Of a DNA stretch of 64,000 nt, positions 8,329 to 17,441 are shown piece after piece. Every line of letters begins with the position of its first letter. Positions within the stretch are counted from its first letter, which is position 1. The notes beneath the pieces were generated by a model. That model worked only from the letters and a program-made list of their open reading frames with translations. It was not told the DNA's origin and ran no database searches. Origin of the DNA: Clostridiales bacterium (lineage in GTDB: Bacteria > Bacillota > Sulfobacillia > RBS10-35); assembly GCA_018729555.1 (NCBI GenBank), contig JAHHQG010000026.1:62001-126000 (forward strand), read 5' to 3'. A program made the position numbers and the translations under genes.

Positions 8329-9247
8329 GGGCCGTGACCTCCTTCTTCCCCTCCAGGAACCGGAGGGCGGCCGCCCGTACCTCGGGGGAACCTTCCAGGT
8401 GGAAGCGGAAGCGCCATGCCGCTCCATGGCCCGGGAGGCGCTCCACCTCCACCTTCAGGGGAAAGCGGCGAAGGATCCCTTCCACAAGGGCGCCCACCTC
8501 CTCCGGCGAAGCCTCCAGCTCTAGATCCCGGGACGATGGGTCGCGGCCCTTTCGCCATGCCTCCACAGGCCCGACCCACTGGAGGGACCCCTTTTCCAGG
8601 ACGGCCACCCGCTGGCAGATCTTCTCCACCACCTCCATCTGGTGGGTGATGAGGACCACCGTGAAACCCAGCTCCCGGTGGAGGTCCCGGATGAGCTGGA
8701 GGATGTCGTCGGTGGTGGCGGGATCGAGGGAGCTGGTGGCCTCATCGGAGAGGAGGATGGAAGGTCCCGTGGCAAGGGCCCGGGCGATGCCCACCCGCTG
8801 TTTTTCCCCCCCGGAGAGGCGAGCAGGGTAGGCATCCATGCGGTGGGAAAGACCCACCCGGGTGAGGAGTTCCCTTGCCCGGGAAAGGGCTTTCTCCCGA
8901 GGCCAGCCTGCCAATTCCAGGGGAAAGAGGACGTTCCCCAGGGCCGTCCGGGACCAGAGGAGATGGAAGTGCTGAAAGATCATGCCGATCTTCATCCGCA
9001 GGCGGCGGAGCTCACCGGGGGACAGGCGGGCCAGGTCCTGGCCCTCCACCCACACCCTTCCCCGGGTGGGAGTCTCCAGACGGTTGATAAGGCGCAAAAG
9101 GGTGCTCTTACCGGCGCCGCTGGGGCCGACGATGCCGAAGATTTCGCCTTCCTCGATGGTGAGGTCGATGGGGTGAAGGGCCCGTACGGGGGCAGAACCC
9201 CTCGGCTGATAAACCTTCTCGACGTGTTCCAGACGAATGATGGCCAA
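8318..9247 (-). CDS. metN: Methionine ABC transporter ATP-binding protein
   Basis: 309 residues. Walker A is GPSGAGKSTLLRL, the ABC signature is LSGGEKQRVGIARAL, and Walker B is SILLSDEATSSLD. A C-terminal region of about 90 residues fits the methionine-sensing domain of MetN, which inhibits transport when methionine is abundant. The proposed start is a TTG at 9245-9247, just after the run of U in the upstream terminator. Its only plausible ribosome site (GGAAGGGAA) is inside the 3' arm of that hairpin, so the riboswitch may affect translation as well as transcription. Confidence 0.9.
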   Translation of the reverse strand: MAIIRLEHVEKVYQPRGSAPVRALHPIDLTIEEGEIFGIVGPSGAGKSTLLRLINRLETPTRGRVWVEGQDLARLSPGELRRLRMKIGMIFQHFHLLWSRTALGNVLFPLELAGWPREKALSRARELLTRVGLSHRMDAYPARLSGGEKQRVGIARALATGPSILLSDEATSSLDPATTDDILQLIRDLHRELGFTVVLITHQMEVVEKICQRVAVLEKGSLQWVGPVEAWRKGRDPSSRDLELEASPEEVGALVEGILRRFPLKVEVERLPGHGAAWRFRFHLEGSPEVRAAALRFLEGKKEVTARGL

Positions 9248-9296
9248 AAACCATCGTTCCCTTCCGCCCCTGGCCCCAGGCCAGGCGGAAGGGAAC
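9246..9296 (-). terminator. Riboswitch expression-platform terminator before metN
   Basis: On the minus strand, GTTCCCTTCCGCC pairs perfectly with GGCGGAAGGGAAC. An inner CTGGCC/GGCCAG stem and a downstream U run (9246-9250) complete a strong intrinsic terminator. It lies between the SAM-I aptamer and the metN start. Confidence 0.85.
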
Positions 9297-9300
9297 GGCT

Positions 9301-9419
9301 CTCCCTTATCTGCCGGCGGCCTAAGGCCTCCGCTGGAATTGGCACCGTGCACAGGGGATGTCCTGTGCCGGTTGCCGGGCTTCATCGGGCCAGTCCCTCC
9401 GCCGCTCTGGATAAGGGCT
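9301..9419 (-). promoter_or_regulatory. SAM-I (S-box) riboswitch
   Basis: Read on the minus strand, the element begins with CTTATCCAGAGCGG. It contains GGGACTGGCCCGATGAAGCC, then GGCAACCGG, then GGTGCCAATTCCAGCGG, and closes with GGCAGATAAGGGAG. This is the full S-box signature. The P1 stem pairs AGCCCTTATCC with GGCAGATAAGGGAG. Binding of S-adenosylmethionine is expected to favour the terminator at 9246-9296 and shut off metNIQ. Confidence 0.95.
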
Positions 9420-9460
9420 ATCCAGTTTCCTATGGGGTTGTTTCAGGTTCAGTGATGATT

Positions 9461-9490
9461 ACTTTAGGGGGGCGAGGCGGTGGGTGTCAA
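9461..9490 (-). promoter_or_regulatory. Promoter of the metNIQ operon
   Basis: Minus-strand TTGACA (9485-9490) and TAAAGT (9461-9466) are spaced 18 bases apart. Transcription from here would start about 35 bases before the S-box aptamer. Confidence 0.6.
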
Positions 9491-9504
9491 GGGGAGCCCG
9501 GGGC

Positions 9505-9533
9505 TTGACTCTGTTTGCGGAGCTCAATAAAAT
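9505..9533 (+). promoter_or_regulatory. Upstream promoter for carD
   Basis: TTGACT (9505-9510), a 17-base spacer, then TAAAAT (9528-9533). It lies back to back with the metN promoter. Confidence 0.6.
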
Positions 9534-9545
9534 AATTCGCCTTTT

Positions 9546-9575
9546 TTGACGCCCCGGACCCTTAGAGCCTACAAT
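9546..9575 (+). promoter_or_regulatory. Proximal promoter for carD
   Basis: TTGACG (9546-9551), an 18-base spacer, then TACAAT (9570-9575). Transcription would start near 9582, only about 20 bases before the proposed TTG start of carD. Confidence 0.65.
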
Positions 9576-9601
9576 GGGAAAAAGGGGTGGGGGGTGATCC
9601 T

Positions 9602-10093
9602 TTGTTCCGAGTGGGGGACCGGGTGGTCTATCCCATGCACGGCGCAGGGGTGATCGAGGCGATCGAAGAGCGGGAGATCTTGGGGGAAGCCACTCAGGTC
9701 TACGTCATGCGCATGCCCGTGGGCGACATGCAGGTCATGATCCCGGTGGAGAGCAGCGAGACCGTAGGGCTGCGAAGGGTCATGGACCGGGAGCAGTGGG
9801 AGGAAGTCCGGGAGATCCTCTCCCAGGCCGACGCCGAAGAGAATCAGAACTGGAACCGGCGGTACCGGGAGAACGCCGAGCGGCTGAAGTCGGGGGATCT
9901 GCGCCAGGTGGCGGCGGTGGTCCGAGACCTTTTGCGCCGGGACCGGGAAAAGGGGCTTTCCACCGGGGAGCGGCGCATGCTGGACAACGCCCTCCAGATC
10001 CTGGTGAGCGAAGTGGCCCTGGCCCTGGATCTGGAGCTGGAAGAAGCCGAGGCCCGCATCGAGGCGGCAGTTCCCGCCAGAAAGAGCGCCTAG
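9602..10093 (+). CDS. carD: CarD/CdnL-type RNA polymerase-binding transcription regulator
   Basis: 163 residues. The N-terminal domain (FRVGDRVVYPMHGAGVIEAIEE) is the Tudor-like RNA polymerase interaction domain shared by CarD and the transcription-repair coupling factor. The helical C-terminal domain contains the conserved LSTGERRMLDNALQILVSE. CarD binds the polymerase beta subunit and stabilises open complexes, particularly at stable-RNA promoters. The TTG at 9602 gives the canonical family start with GGGGGGTG about 7 bases upstream; a GTG at 9587 overlaps that site. It heads the conserved Bacillota cluster with yacL, ispDF, cysS, rlmB and sigH. Confidence 0.88.
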   Translation: MFRVGDRVVYPMHGAGVIEAIEEREILGEATQVYVMRMPVGDMQVMIPVESSETVGLRRVMDREQWEEVREILSQADAEENQNWNRRYRENAERLKSGDLRQVAAVVRDLLRRDREKGLSTGERRMLDNALQILVSEVALALDLELEEAEARIEAAVPARKSA

Positions 10094-10157
10094 CCCTCTC
10101 CTTTGCCTCCCCTCCGCCCCGGAGTGGCATAATGTCCCTACGGGAAGGAGGTGAGGA

Positions 10158-11243
10158 ATGAAACAGATCATCCGCACCGTCATCGCCCTTTCAGGAGGCC
10201 TTTTGGGGTATTACCTGGGGCTCCAATGGTTGATCCTTCTTCCCCGTTTTTCCGTCCGTCTGGAAGGGACAGAGGCCATCCTCCTGGTGGCCGGATTCAC
10301 CCTCCTGGGGTTCCTCGTCCTCTACGGGCTTGGGCCTTTGATCATCAGCGCAATTATCCGCATGACCTCTTGGATGGAAAACGCCCTCGCCAAGATCCCC
10401 GCCAAGGACATGGTCTGGGGAATGGTAGGCATCATCTTTGGACTTATCATCGCCTTACTTCTGGCCCCAGCCCTGGGGAAGATCCCTCAGGTGGGGAACT
10501 ACCTCCCTGCGGCCGTCAGCCTTCTCCTGGCCTACCTGGGGTGGGCCGTGGCCGTCCGCAAGCGGGACGACTGGAGCTCCTTTTTTAGCTTCCGCTCCCA
10601 GAACTGGCCGCCAAAGAATGGAGACGGGGCCGGCCCCAAGGTGCTGGACACCAGCGTCATCATCGACGGGCGCCTCGTGGACCTCTGCCGCACCGGCTTT
10701 TTGGAAGGCACCCTCATCGTCCCCAGCTTTGTCCTGGATGAGCTGCGCCACATCGCCGATTCCTCTGAGCCCACCCGGCGCAACCGAGGGCGCCGGGGGC
10801 TGGAGGTTCTGGATATCCTGCAAAACGAGCTCCGCTACCCCCTGGTGGTGGAGAACCGGCCCATCCGAGGATCGTCGGACGAGGTGGACGCCAAGCTGGT
10901 GGCCCTGGCCAAGGAGATGGGGGCCAAGCTCTTGACCAACGACTACAACCTCAGCAAAGTGGCCCAGCTGCAAGGGGTGCGGGTCCTGAACCTCCACGAG
11001 CTGGCCAATGCCCTCAAACCCATCTTTTTGCCCGGAGAGCAGCTGCAGATCCAGATCCTCAGGGAAGGCAAGGAGCCCAACCAGGGGGTGGGCTTCTTGG
11101 ACGACGGCACCATGGTGGTGGTGGAGAACGGCATCCGGTACCTTCAGAGCACCGTGACGGTGGAAGTGACCAGCGTGCTGCAGACCAGCGCCGGGCGCAT
11201 GATCTTTGCGCGGCCGGTTAGCTCGGCGGTGAGCTCCCATTAA
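10158..11243 (+). CDS. Membrane-anchored PIN-TRAM domain protein (YacL family)
   Basis: 361 residues. About four transmembrane helices fill residues 1-135. A PIN nuclease-like domain follows, beginning [16 protein letters not shown], with further acidic residues in [10 protein letters not shown] and [14 protein letters not shown]-terminal TRAM domain (about 290-350) would bind RNA. This is the domain layout of Bacillus YacL, whose role is unsettled but is usually assumed to be a membrane-tethered ribonuclease. GGAAGGAGGTGAGG precedes the ATG. Its place between carD and ispD is the conserved one. Confidence 0.88.
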   Translation: MKQIIRTVIALSGGLLGYYLGLQWLILLPRFSVRLEGTEAILLVAGFTLLGFLVLYGLGPLIISAIIRMTSWMENALAKIPAKDMVWGMVGIIFGLIIALLLAPALGKIPQVGNYLPAAVSLLLAYLGWAVAVRKRDDWSSFFSFRSQNWPPKNGDGAGPKVLDTSVIIDGRLVDLCRTGFLEGTLIVPSFVLDELRHIADSSEPTRRNRGRRGLEVLDILQNELRYPLVVENRPIRGSSDEVDAKLVALAKEMGAKLLTNDYNLSKVAQLQGVRVLNLHELANALKPIFLPGEQLQIQILREGKEPNQGVGFLDDGTMVVVENGIRYLQSTVTVEVTSVLQTSAGRMIFARPVSSAVSSH

Positions 11244-12426
11244 CGCCTGGGCCATCCTGGTGGCGGCAGGTCAGGGAACCCGCCTGGGGAAAGGGATACC
11301 CAAGGCCATGCTGGAGCGGGGAGGAAAACCCCTCTTCCTGGAGTCCCTGGCGGTTTTGGCGGCCTTGCCGGGGATGGCGGGGGGAGCCGTGGTGGTGCCG
11401 GAGGGCTGGGAAGAGAAAGCAGCCCCGTGGCTGGCGGCTTATCCCGCCTTTCGGGTGGTCCGAGGCGGTCCCCAGCGCCATGACAGCGTCTGGGCGGGCC
11501 TGCAGGCCCTTCCCGAAGAGGTTTCCCTGGTGTTGGTCCACGATGCGGCGCGGCCCTTTCTCCCCTGGGACGTGGGGGAGCGGTGTTTGGCGGAGGCGGC
11601 CGTCTGGGGAGGGGCGGTGGCGGCCCTTCCTCCCGCCGATACCGTGGCGACGGTGGGAGAAGGGGGAGAGGTGGTAAAGGTTCCCCCGCGCCGGGGCCTC
11701 CGCCTCCTCCAGACACCCCAGGTTTTCCGGGCTTCCCTTCTCCTGAAGGCCCACCGGTGGCTGCGGGAGGAAAAGCCCGATCTGGAAGTCACCGATGACG
11801 TGGGCCTGGTGCTGGCGTATCTTAGGGAGCATCCTCAGGAAGAGGGGCGCATCGTCGCCGTGGAAGGAAGCCACCATCTTCGCAAGATCACTTACCCCTG
11901 GGATTGGGACTGGGCCAGGGACCGGGGGCGATCCTTTCGGGCCGGCCTTGGATATGATATCCATCGCCTGGTGGAGGGCCGTCCCCTCATCCTTGGCGGG
12001 GTGACCATTCCCCATGATCGGGGCCTCCTCGGCCATTCCGACGCCGACGTCCTCTGCCATGCCGTGGCCGACGCCCTCCTGGGAGCGGCAGGTCTCGGGG
12101 ATATTGGGCAGCATTTCCCCGACAGCGATCCCCGCTATCACGGGGCCGACAGCCGCCAGCTCCTCCGACGGGCAGCCACCATGGTGAGGGATGCAGGATG
12201 GGAGATCGCGTCGGTGGACAGCGTGGTGGTGGCGGAAGCTCCCCGCCTGCAGCCCTACAAGCGGGCCATGGAGGGGGAGCTGGCCAAAGCCATGGGGATT
12301 TCCCCCTCCCAGGTGTCGGTCAAGGCCACCACCCATGAGGGTATGGGGCCCCAAGGGCGGGGCGAAGCCATCTCCGCCCAGGCGGTGGTCCTTCTGGTGA
12401 AAAGGGAAGAGGGAGCGATGCCATGA
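11239..12426 (+). CDS. ispDF: Bifunctional MEP cytidylyltransferase / MECDP synthase, likely ATT start
   Basis: A fused enzyme of the non-mevalonate isoprenoid pathway. Residues 1 to about 230 are IspD (CTP-binding [34 protein letters not shown]). Residues about 236-395 are IspF (GLGYDIHRL and [19 protein letters not shown] with the metal ligands; [15 protein letters not shown]). Together they carry out steps 3 and 5; IspE is not in the window. The first in-frame GTG (11260) would remove the first beta strand. The preceding codons ATT-AAC-GCC-TGG-GCC-ATC-CTG reproduce the family N-terminus and the ATT overlaps the yacL stop codon, so I place the start at 11239. The rare start is inferred, not proven. 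Confidence 0.85.
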   Translation: MNAWAILVAAGQGTRLGKGIPKAMLERGGKPLFLESLAVLAALPGMAGGAVVVPEGWEEKAAPWLAAYPAFRVVRGGPQRHDSVWAGLQALPEEVSLVLVHDAARPFLPWDVGERCLAEAAVWGGAVAALPPADTVATVGEGGEVVKVPPRRGLRLLQTPQVFRASLLLKAHRWLREEKPDLEVTDDVGLVLAYLREHPQEEGRIVAVEGSHHLRKITYPWDWDWARDRGRSFRAGLGYDIHRLVEGRPLILGGVTIPHDRGLLGHSDADVLCHAVADALLGAAGLGDIGQHFPDSDPRYHGADSRQLLRRAATMVRDAGWEIASVDSVVVAEAPRLQPYKRAMEGELAKAMGISPSQVSVKATTHEGMGPQGRGEAISAQAVVLLVKREEGAMP

Positions 12427-13847
12427 CGGGCCAGTTTTACATCCACAACACCCTGACCCGCCGCAAGGAGCTGTTTACCAAAGAACCCGGCCAGACGGTC
12501 ACCATGTACACCTGCGGGCCGACGGTCTACGACTACACCCATATCGGGCATCTGCGGCCGGCTCTGGTGACGGACATCCTCTGCCGCTGGCTGCGCCACC
12601 TGGGTTACCCCGTCCACTCCATCATGAACTTCACCGACATCGACGACCGCATCATCCAGAAGGCGCAAGACGAAGGGGTCTCCTTCGAGGTCATCGCTCG
12701 CCGCTACATGGAGGACTTCCTCGAGAACATGGAGCGCCTGGGGATGGATCAGGTGACGGAGTACATCCAGGCTACCCACCATATCCCCGCCATCACCCGC
12801 ATGGTGGAAGGGCTCCTGGAAAAGGGCTATGCCTACCGGCTGAACGGGGACGTGTACTTCGACGTCACCCGCTTTGAGCGCTACGGAGCCCTCAGCGGCC
12901 GCAGTCTGGAGGAGCTTCAGGCAGGCGCCCGGGTGCAGGTGGATGAGCGCAAGCGCCATCCTGCCGACTTCGCTCTTTGGAAAGGGGCGAAGGAAGGGGA
13001 ACCCTACTGGGATACCGCCGTCGGCCCCGGCCGGCCCGGGTGGCACATCGAATGCAGCGCCATGGTCATCGAGCATTTCGGTTCCACGGTGGATTTCCAC
13101 CTGGGAGGGGATGACCTCATCTTCCCCCACCACGAAAACGAGATCGCCCAGTCGGAGTGCTACACCGGGCACCATCCCTTTGCCCGGTACTGGGTCCACA
13201 ACGCCATGGTGCAGGTGGAGGGGGAAAAGATGAGCAAGTCCCTCAAGAACTTCGTCACCCTGCGCTCCCTCCTCTCCCGCCACCGCCCCGAGACCCTTCG
13301 CTTCTTCCTCCTCTCCACCCACTACCGCAAACCCCTCCAGTACTCCGAGGAAGGGCTGGAAGAGGCGGCCCGGGCCTTCGCCCGCCTGCAGAACGCCTAC
13401 GACCGGTTGAAGGAAGCCCTGGAGCACGGGGAAGAAGGCGGGCCTTCCCTCGAAGAGCCCCTTTCGCGGGCTCGGGCCGCCTTTACCGCCGCTCTGAACG
13501 ACGATCTCAACACCCCCGCCGCCCTGGCGGCCCTCTTCGATCTGGCCCGGGCCATCCAGCGGGCCTTGCGGGAGCATCCCCGGCCGCGGGGAAGCGCCCA
13601 AGCCCTGGAGGGTTTCCGGGAGCTCCTGGCGCTTTTGGGCCTCAGGGTGGAACGCCCTGAAGAACGGGGGAAGGATCGGGAAGGGATGGCGGACCGGCTG
13701 GTGGAGATCCTTCTCACCTTGCGCCTGGAGGCTCGCCAGGCAGGGCAGTGGCTCCTGGCGGACCGCATCCGGGACGAGCTTTCCGAGGTGGGGGTGGTGG
13801 TGGAAGACACCCCCGGCGGTTACCGGTGGAAGTGGCGCCATGAGTGA
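12423..13847 (+). CDS. cysS: Cysteinyl-tRNA synthetase
   Basis: 474 residues, normal length for CysRS. The zinc-site cysteine and ATP site appear in [18 protein letters not shown], including the HIGH signature. GWHIECSAM and [10 protein letters not shown] supply the other zinc ligands, and KMSKSLKN is the KMSKS loop. It charges tRNA-Cys. The ATG overlaps the ispDF stop as ATGA, so the two are coupled. In many Bacillota mrnC (mini-RNase III) follows cysS; here rlmB follows directly with an 8-base overlap. Confidence 0.95.
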   Translation: MTGQFYIHNTLTRRKELFTKEPGQTVTMYTCGPTVYDYTHIGHLRPALVTDILCRWLRHLGYPVHSIMNFTDIDDRIIQKAQDEGVSFEVIARRYMEDFLENMERLGMDQVTEYIQATHHIPAITRMVEGLLEKGYAYRLNGDVYFDVTRFERYGALSGRSLEELQAGARVQVDERKRHPADFALWKGAKEGEPYWDTAVGPGRPGWHIECSAMVIEHFGSTVDFHLGGDDLIFPHHENEIAQSECYTGHHPFARYWVHNAMVQVEGEKMSKSLKNFVTLRSLLSRHRPETLRFFLLSTHYRKPLQYSEEGLEEAARAFARLQNAYDRLKEALEHGEEGGPSLEEPLSRARAAFTAALNDDLNTPAALAALFDLARAIQRALREHPRPRGSAQALEGFRELLALLGLRVERPEERGKDREGMADRLVEILLTLRLEARQAGQWLLADRIRDELSEVGVVVEDTPGGYRWKWRHE

Positions 13848-14592
13848 CGGCTGGCGCACCCGCCCTGGGGAGCGCCAGGCCTTTGTGCCCGGTCGGCGTC
13901 CGGTGGAAGAAGCCCTCAAGGCCGGTCGGGCCCGCAAAATCGTCTGGGCGGGGGACGCTAAAGGGCTCCACAGCCTCCTGGAGATGGCCCGGCAACAGGG
14001 CGTGCCGGTGGAGGAGACGACAGTTCAGGAACTGGACCGCCTCAGCCGGGGGGCTCGCCATCAGGGCATCGGGGCGGTGGTGGAGCCCTACCGCCTTCTG
14101 ACCCTCTCGGAGCTTCTCGAAGGCATCCCTCCTGGGGAGGTTCCCCTACTGGTGGCGGCGGGCCTGGAAGATCCCCGCAACCTGGGGGCCCTTATCCGGA
14201 GTGCCCACGCGGCGGGCGCCCACGGCTTGATCCTTCCCTCCCGGCGGGCGGCTCCCCTCACCCCGGCGGTGGAAAAGGCGGCGGCAGGGGCCCTGGCCTA
14301 CCTCCCTGTGGCCCAGGTGCCGGGCATCCCCCAGGCCCTCCAGGAGTTGAAGAAAAAAGGCCTCTGGGTGGTGGGCGCCGATCCCCAGGCCCGGCTCCTC
14401 TACTGGGACCTGGATCTGACCCTTCCCGTGGTCCTGGTGGTGGGGAGCGAGGGGAAGGGCCTTCCCCGGTTGGTGAAAGAACGGTGCGATTTTCTGGCGG
14501 CCATCCCCATGGCGGGCCCTGTCGGGTCCCTCAACGCCTCGGTGGCCGGGGCCCTCTTCCTCTTCGAAGCCCGGCGGCAGCGAAGGGCATGA
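13840..14592 (+). CDS. rlmB: 23S rRNA (guanosine-2'-O)-methyltransferase, RlmB type
   Basis: 250 residues of the SpoU (TrmH) family. An N-terminal RNA-binding segment (FVPGRRPVEEALKAG) is followed by the knotted methyltransferase with its three motifs: GLEDPRNLGALIRSAHAAGA, VLVVGSEGKGLPRLV, and IPMAGPVGSLNASVAGALFLFEA. It is expected to 2'-O-methylate G2251 in the peptidyl-transferase P loop. It overlaps cysS by 8 bases. The yacP/rae1 gene usually found between rlmB and sigH is absent. Confidence 0.92.
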   Translation: MSDGWRTRPGERQAFVPGRRPVEEALKAGRARKIVWAGDAKGLHSLLEMARQQGVPVEETTVQELDRLSRGARHQGIGAVVEPYRLLTLSELLEGIPPGEVPLLVAAGLEDPRNLGALIRSAHAAGAHGLILPSRRAAPLTPAVEKAAAGALAYLPVAQVPGIPQALQELKKKGLWVVGADPQARLLYWDLDLTLPVVLVVGSEGKGLPRLVKERCDFLAAIPMAGPVGSLNASVAGALFLFEARRQRRA

Positions 14593-14614
14593 TCGAGAAA
14601 GAGTTCACATATTA

Positions 14615-14644
14615 TTGACCTCCGGACGGGCTCTAGCCTATACT
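14615..14644 (+). promoter_or_regulatory. Promoter of sigH
   Basis: TTGACC (14615-14620), an 18-base spacer and TATACT (14639-14644), about 55 bases before the sigH start. Confidence 0.65.
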
Positions 14645-14699
14645 GGCGCCACCGTGCGAACGGGCGCGCCCAAAGCGGGATTCATCAGGAGGGGTGCCA

Positions 14700-15362
14700 G
14701 TGGCCATCCAACCCAGCGCCGAGTTTACCGGAGGATCGCTGCGGGAGATGCCGGATGAGGACCTCGTCGAATTGGCCCGGGAAGGCAACCAGGAAGCCTT
14801 GGAATTCTTGATCGTCAAGTACAGGAACTTCGTGCGCGCCAAGGCGCGCTCCTACTTCCTCATCGGAGCCGATCGGGAAGACATCATCCAGGAAGGCATG
14901 ATCGGACTTTACAAAGCCATCCGGGATTTCCGTGGCGACAAACTCTCCAGCTTCCGCGCCTTCGCTGAGCTCTGCATCACGCGGCAGATCATCACGGCCA
15001 TCAAGACGGCCACGCGCCAGAAGCATATCCCTCTGAATTCCTATGTCTCCCTCAACCGTCCCATCTTCGACGAAGAGTCGGACCGGACCCTTTTGGACGT
15101 CATCCCGGGGGTACGGCCCGACAACCCGGAGGATCTCCTCATCCACGAGGAGGAGTTCGGGGATATGGAGACCACCATGGGCCAGATCCTGAGCGATCTG
15201 GAGTGGCAGGTCCTCATGGCCTATCTGGACGGCAAATCCTACCAGGAGATCGCCGAAGGCCTGGATCGCCACGTCAAGAGCATCGACAACGCCCTGCAGC
15301 GGGTGAAGCGGAAGATCGCCCGCTATCTGGAATCCAGGGATCGGGGCTCCCTTCCCGTATAG
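14700..15362 (+). CDS. sigH: RNA polymerase sigma-H factor (stationary phase / early sporulation)
   Basis: A sigma-70-family factor of about 220 residues. Region 2 includes DEDLVELAREGNQEALEFLI and DREDIIQEGMIGLYKAIRDF; region 4 includes LEWQVLMAYLDGKSYQEIAEGLDRHVKSIDNALQRVKRKI, the helix-turn-helix that reads the -35 element. Such factors drive entry into sporulation and competence. AGGAGG at 14687-14692 is too close to a GTG at 14694, so the GTG at 14700 is preferred. In Bacillota sigH is normally followed by rpmG-secE-nusG; here four tRNA genes follow and then foreign sequence replaces rpmG and secE. Confidence 0.93.
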   Translation: MAIQPSAEFTGGSLREMPDEDLVELAREGNQEALEFLIVKYRNFVRAKARSYFLIGADREDIIQEGMIGLYKAIRDFRGDKLSSFRAFAELCITRQIITAIKTATRQKHIPLNSYVSLNRPIFDEESDRTLLDVIPGVRPDNPEDLLIHEEEFGDMETTMGQILSDLEWQVLMAYLDGKSYQEIAEGLDRHVKSIDNALQRVKRKIARYLESRDRGSLPV

Positions 15363-15366
15363 GGCC

Positions 15367-15396
15367 TTGCCCGCGGGCCGGAAAGTGTGGTATAGT
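15367..15396 (+). promoter_or_regulatory. Promoter of the tRNA cluster
   Basis: TTGCCC (15367-15372), an 18-base spacer and TATAGT (15391-15396), ending 10 bases before the first tRNA gene. It begins just after the sigH stop. Confidence 0.6.
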
Positions 15397-15406
15397 TCCC
15401 AACGCG

Positions 15407-15481
15407 GCTGGCGTAGCTCAACGGCAGAGCACCCGCCTTGTAAGCGGAAGGTTGTCGGTTCAAGTCCGACCGCCAGCTCCA
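15407..15481 (+). tRNA. tRNA-Thr (anticodon TGT)
   Basis: A complete cloverleaf. The acceptor stem GCTGGCG/CGCCAGC closes it, the anticodon loop is CTTGTAA, the T-arm carries GGTTCAAGTCC, and CCA is encoded. Confidence 0.95.
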
Positions 15482-15493
15482 GAAGGACAACGA

Positions 15494-15579
15494 GGAGAGG
15501 TACCGAAGCGGCCAAACGGGGCGGTCTGTAAAACCGCTGGGTCTTCCCTTCGGAGGTTCGAATCCTCCCCTCTCCACCA
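15494..15579 (+). tRNA. tRNA-Tyr (anticodon GTA)
   Basis: The acceptor stem is GGAGAGG/CCTCTCC. The anticodon loop is CTGTAAA, and a long variable arm follows, as expected for a class II tRNA. CCA is encoded. Confidence 0.95.
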
Positions 15580-15592
15580 TAGAGATTTACGT

Positions 15593-15669
<77 letters not shown>

Positions 15670-15678
15670 ATTTTTTTG

Positions 15679-15754
15679 GCTGCCGTAGCTCAGTAGGCAG
15701 AGCATCTCCATGGTAAGGAGAAGGTCGCCGGTTCGATTCCGGCCGGCAGCTCCA
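15679..15754 (+). tRNA. tRNA-Thr (anticodon GGT)
   Basis: The acceptor stem is GCTGCCG/CGGCAGC. The anticodon stem-loop is CTCC-ATGGTAA-GGAG, and CCA is encoded. Native sequence ends only a few bases further on, at about 15758, where the inverted foreign block begins. Confidence 0.95.
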
Positions 15755-15758
15755 GCTT

Positions 15759-16290
<532 letters not shown>

Positions 16291-16298
<8 letters not shown>

Positions 16299-16734
16299 CC
16301 TTCACCTCCGGGGCGCCCACCACCTCCACCCCCATGGAGCGGGCCGATCCCGCGATCATGCGGGCGGCAGCCTCGAGGTCGGTGGTGTTCATGTCGGGCA
16401 TCTTCTGCTTGGCGATCTCCAGAACCTGCTGCCAGGTGATGCGGCCTACCTTCTCCCGGCCGGGCTTTTGAGCCCCCTTCTCCAACCCCGCCGCCTTGCG
16501 GATCAGGTAGCTGACAGGCGGAGTCTTGGTGACGAAGGTGAAGGAACGATCGGCGTAGATGGTGATCTCCACAGGGACGATGGCGTCCCCCATGTTGGCG
16601 GTGGCCGCATTGAAGGCCTTGACGAACTCCATGATGTTGGCCCCATGCTGGCCCAAAGCCGGGCCCACCGGGGGCGCCGGCGTGGCCTTGCCAGCCGGCA
16701 GCTGAAGCTTCACCACAGCAACGACTTTCTTCAT
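16291..16734 (-). CDS. rplK: Ribosomal protein L11, Thermus type (second copy)
   Basis: A full-length protein of 147 residues starting [20 protein letters not shown]. It has the proline-rich N-terminal domain ([19 protein letters not shown]) that binds EF-G and the C-terminal 23S-binding domain ending [13 protein letters not shown]. From memory this is nearly identical to Thermus thermophilus L11. Two different L11 genes in one genome would be very unusual, and the native copy is at 18004-18438. It is intact as a reading frame but probably not part of this chromosome. Confidence 0.88.
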
Positions 16735-16778
16735 TTTTCCCTCCTAGGCTCCCCCCAAGTTGGGGGTGCAAACGCCTC

Positions 16779-17333
16779 CTAAGCCTTGACCACCTGGGAG
16801 AAATCCAGCTCCACCGGGGTCTCGCGCCCGAAGATGGTGACCATGACCTTGACCTTGCCCTTTTCCGGATTGATCTCGGTCACGGTGCCGGTAAAGTCCG
16901 CGAAGGGGCCGGAAACCACCCGGACCTGATCCCCTTCCCGGAAGGCCACCTGGGCCTTGGGGGCCTCTTTCTTGCCCAAAAGCCCCGACACCTCCAGGAT
17001 GTGCCGCACCTCGTCCGGGGAAAGGGGTACCGGCTTGTGCCCCGCCCCCACGAAGCCGGTTATGCCCGGGGTGCCCCGCACCACCTCCCAGGCCTCGTTG
17101 GGCTCCTCCTCGTCCCCCAGATCCATCTGCACAAAGAGGTATCCGGGGAAGAGCTTTTTCTTAACAACCTCCTTCTTACCCCCCTCGCGGAGTTCCACCA
17201 CCTCCTCCGTGGGAATAAGCACCTGGAAGATCTTGTCCTCCAAGCCGAAGGCCTTAACCCGCTTCTCCAGGTTGGCCTTAGCCTTTTCCTCCTGCCCCAC
17301 GTAGGTGTGGACCGCGTACCATTCAATGCTCAT
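16779..17333 (-). CDS. nusG: Transcription antitermination protein NusG, Thermus type (second copy)
   Basis: 184 residues, the length of Thermus NusG. The NGN domain starts [25 protein letters not shown] and a C-terminal KOW domain ([21 protein letters not shown]) follows. NusG binds RNA polymerase and couples it to Rho or the ribosome. Its ATG overlaps the secE stop codon. The native NusG on the other strand has clearly different residues and lacks its start. Confidence 0.88.
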   Translation of the reverse strand: MSIEWYAVHTYVGQEEKAKANLEKRVKAFGLEDKIFQVLIPTEEVVELREGGKKEVVKKKLFPGYLFVQMDLGDEEEPNEAWEVVRGTPGITGFVGAGHKPVPLSPDEVRHILEVSGLLGKKEAPKAQVAFREGDQVRVVSGPFADFTGTVTEINPEKGKVKVMVTIFGRETPVELDFSQVVKA

Positions 17334-17441
17334 CGCACAAGCCCTATCAGGAACCGGAAGACGAGATCGTAAAATCCCAAGACCACCATGGCCACCAGGG
17401 TGAAGACCAGGATGGCCTGGGTGCCCTCCACAATCTGCTCC
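17330..17441 (-). pseudogene. secE: SecE C-terminal fragment, Thermus type
   Basis: The minus strand reads [20 protein letters not shown] and continues through a single transmembrane helix to LIGLVR and a stop overlapping the nusG start. That is the C-terminal 36 or so residues of SecE, the small essential subunit of the SecYEG channel. The N-terminal part is cut off at the junction with native nusG at about 17441. No other secE is in the window. Confidence 0.75.

Noticed and set aside
13840-13850. Loss of mrnC between cysS and rlmB as another assembly break
   Set aside because: cysS and rlmB overlap by 8 bases with both protein ends intact, so this looks like genuine gene order.
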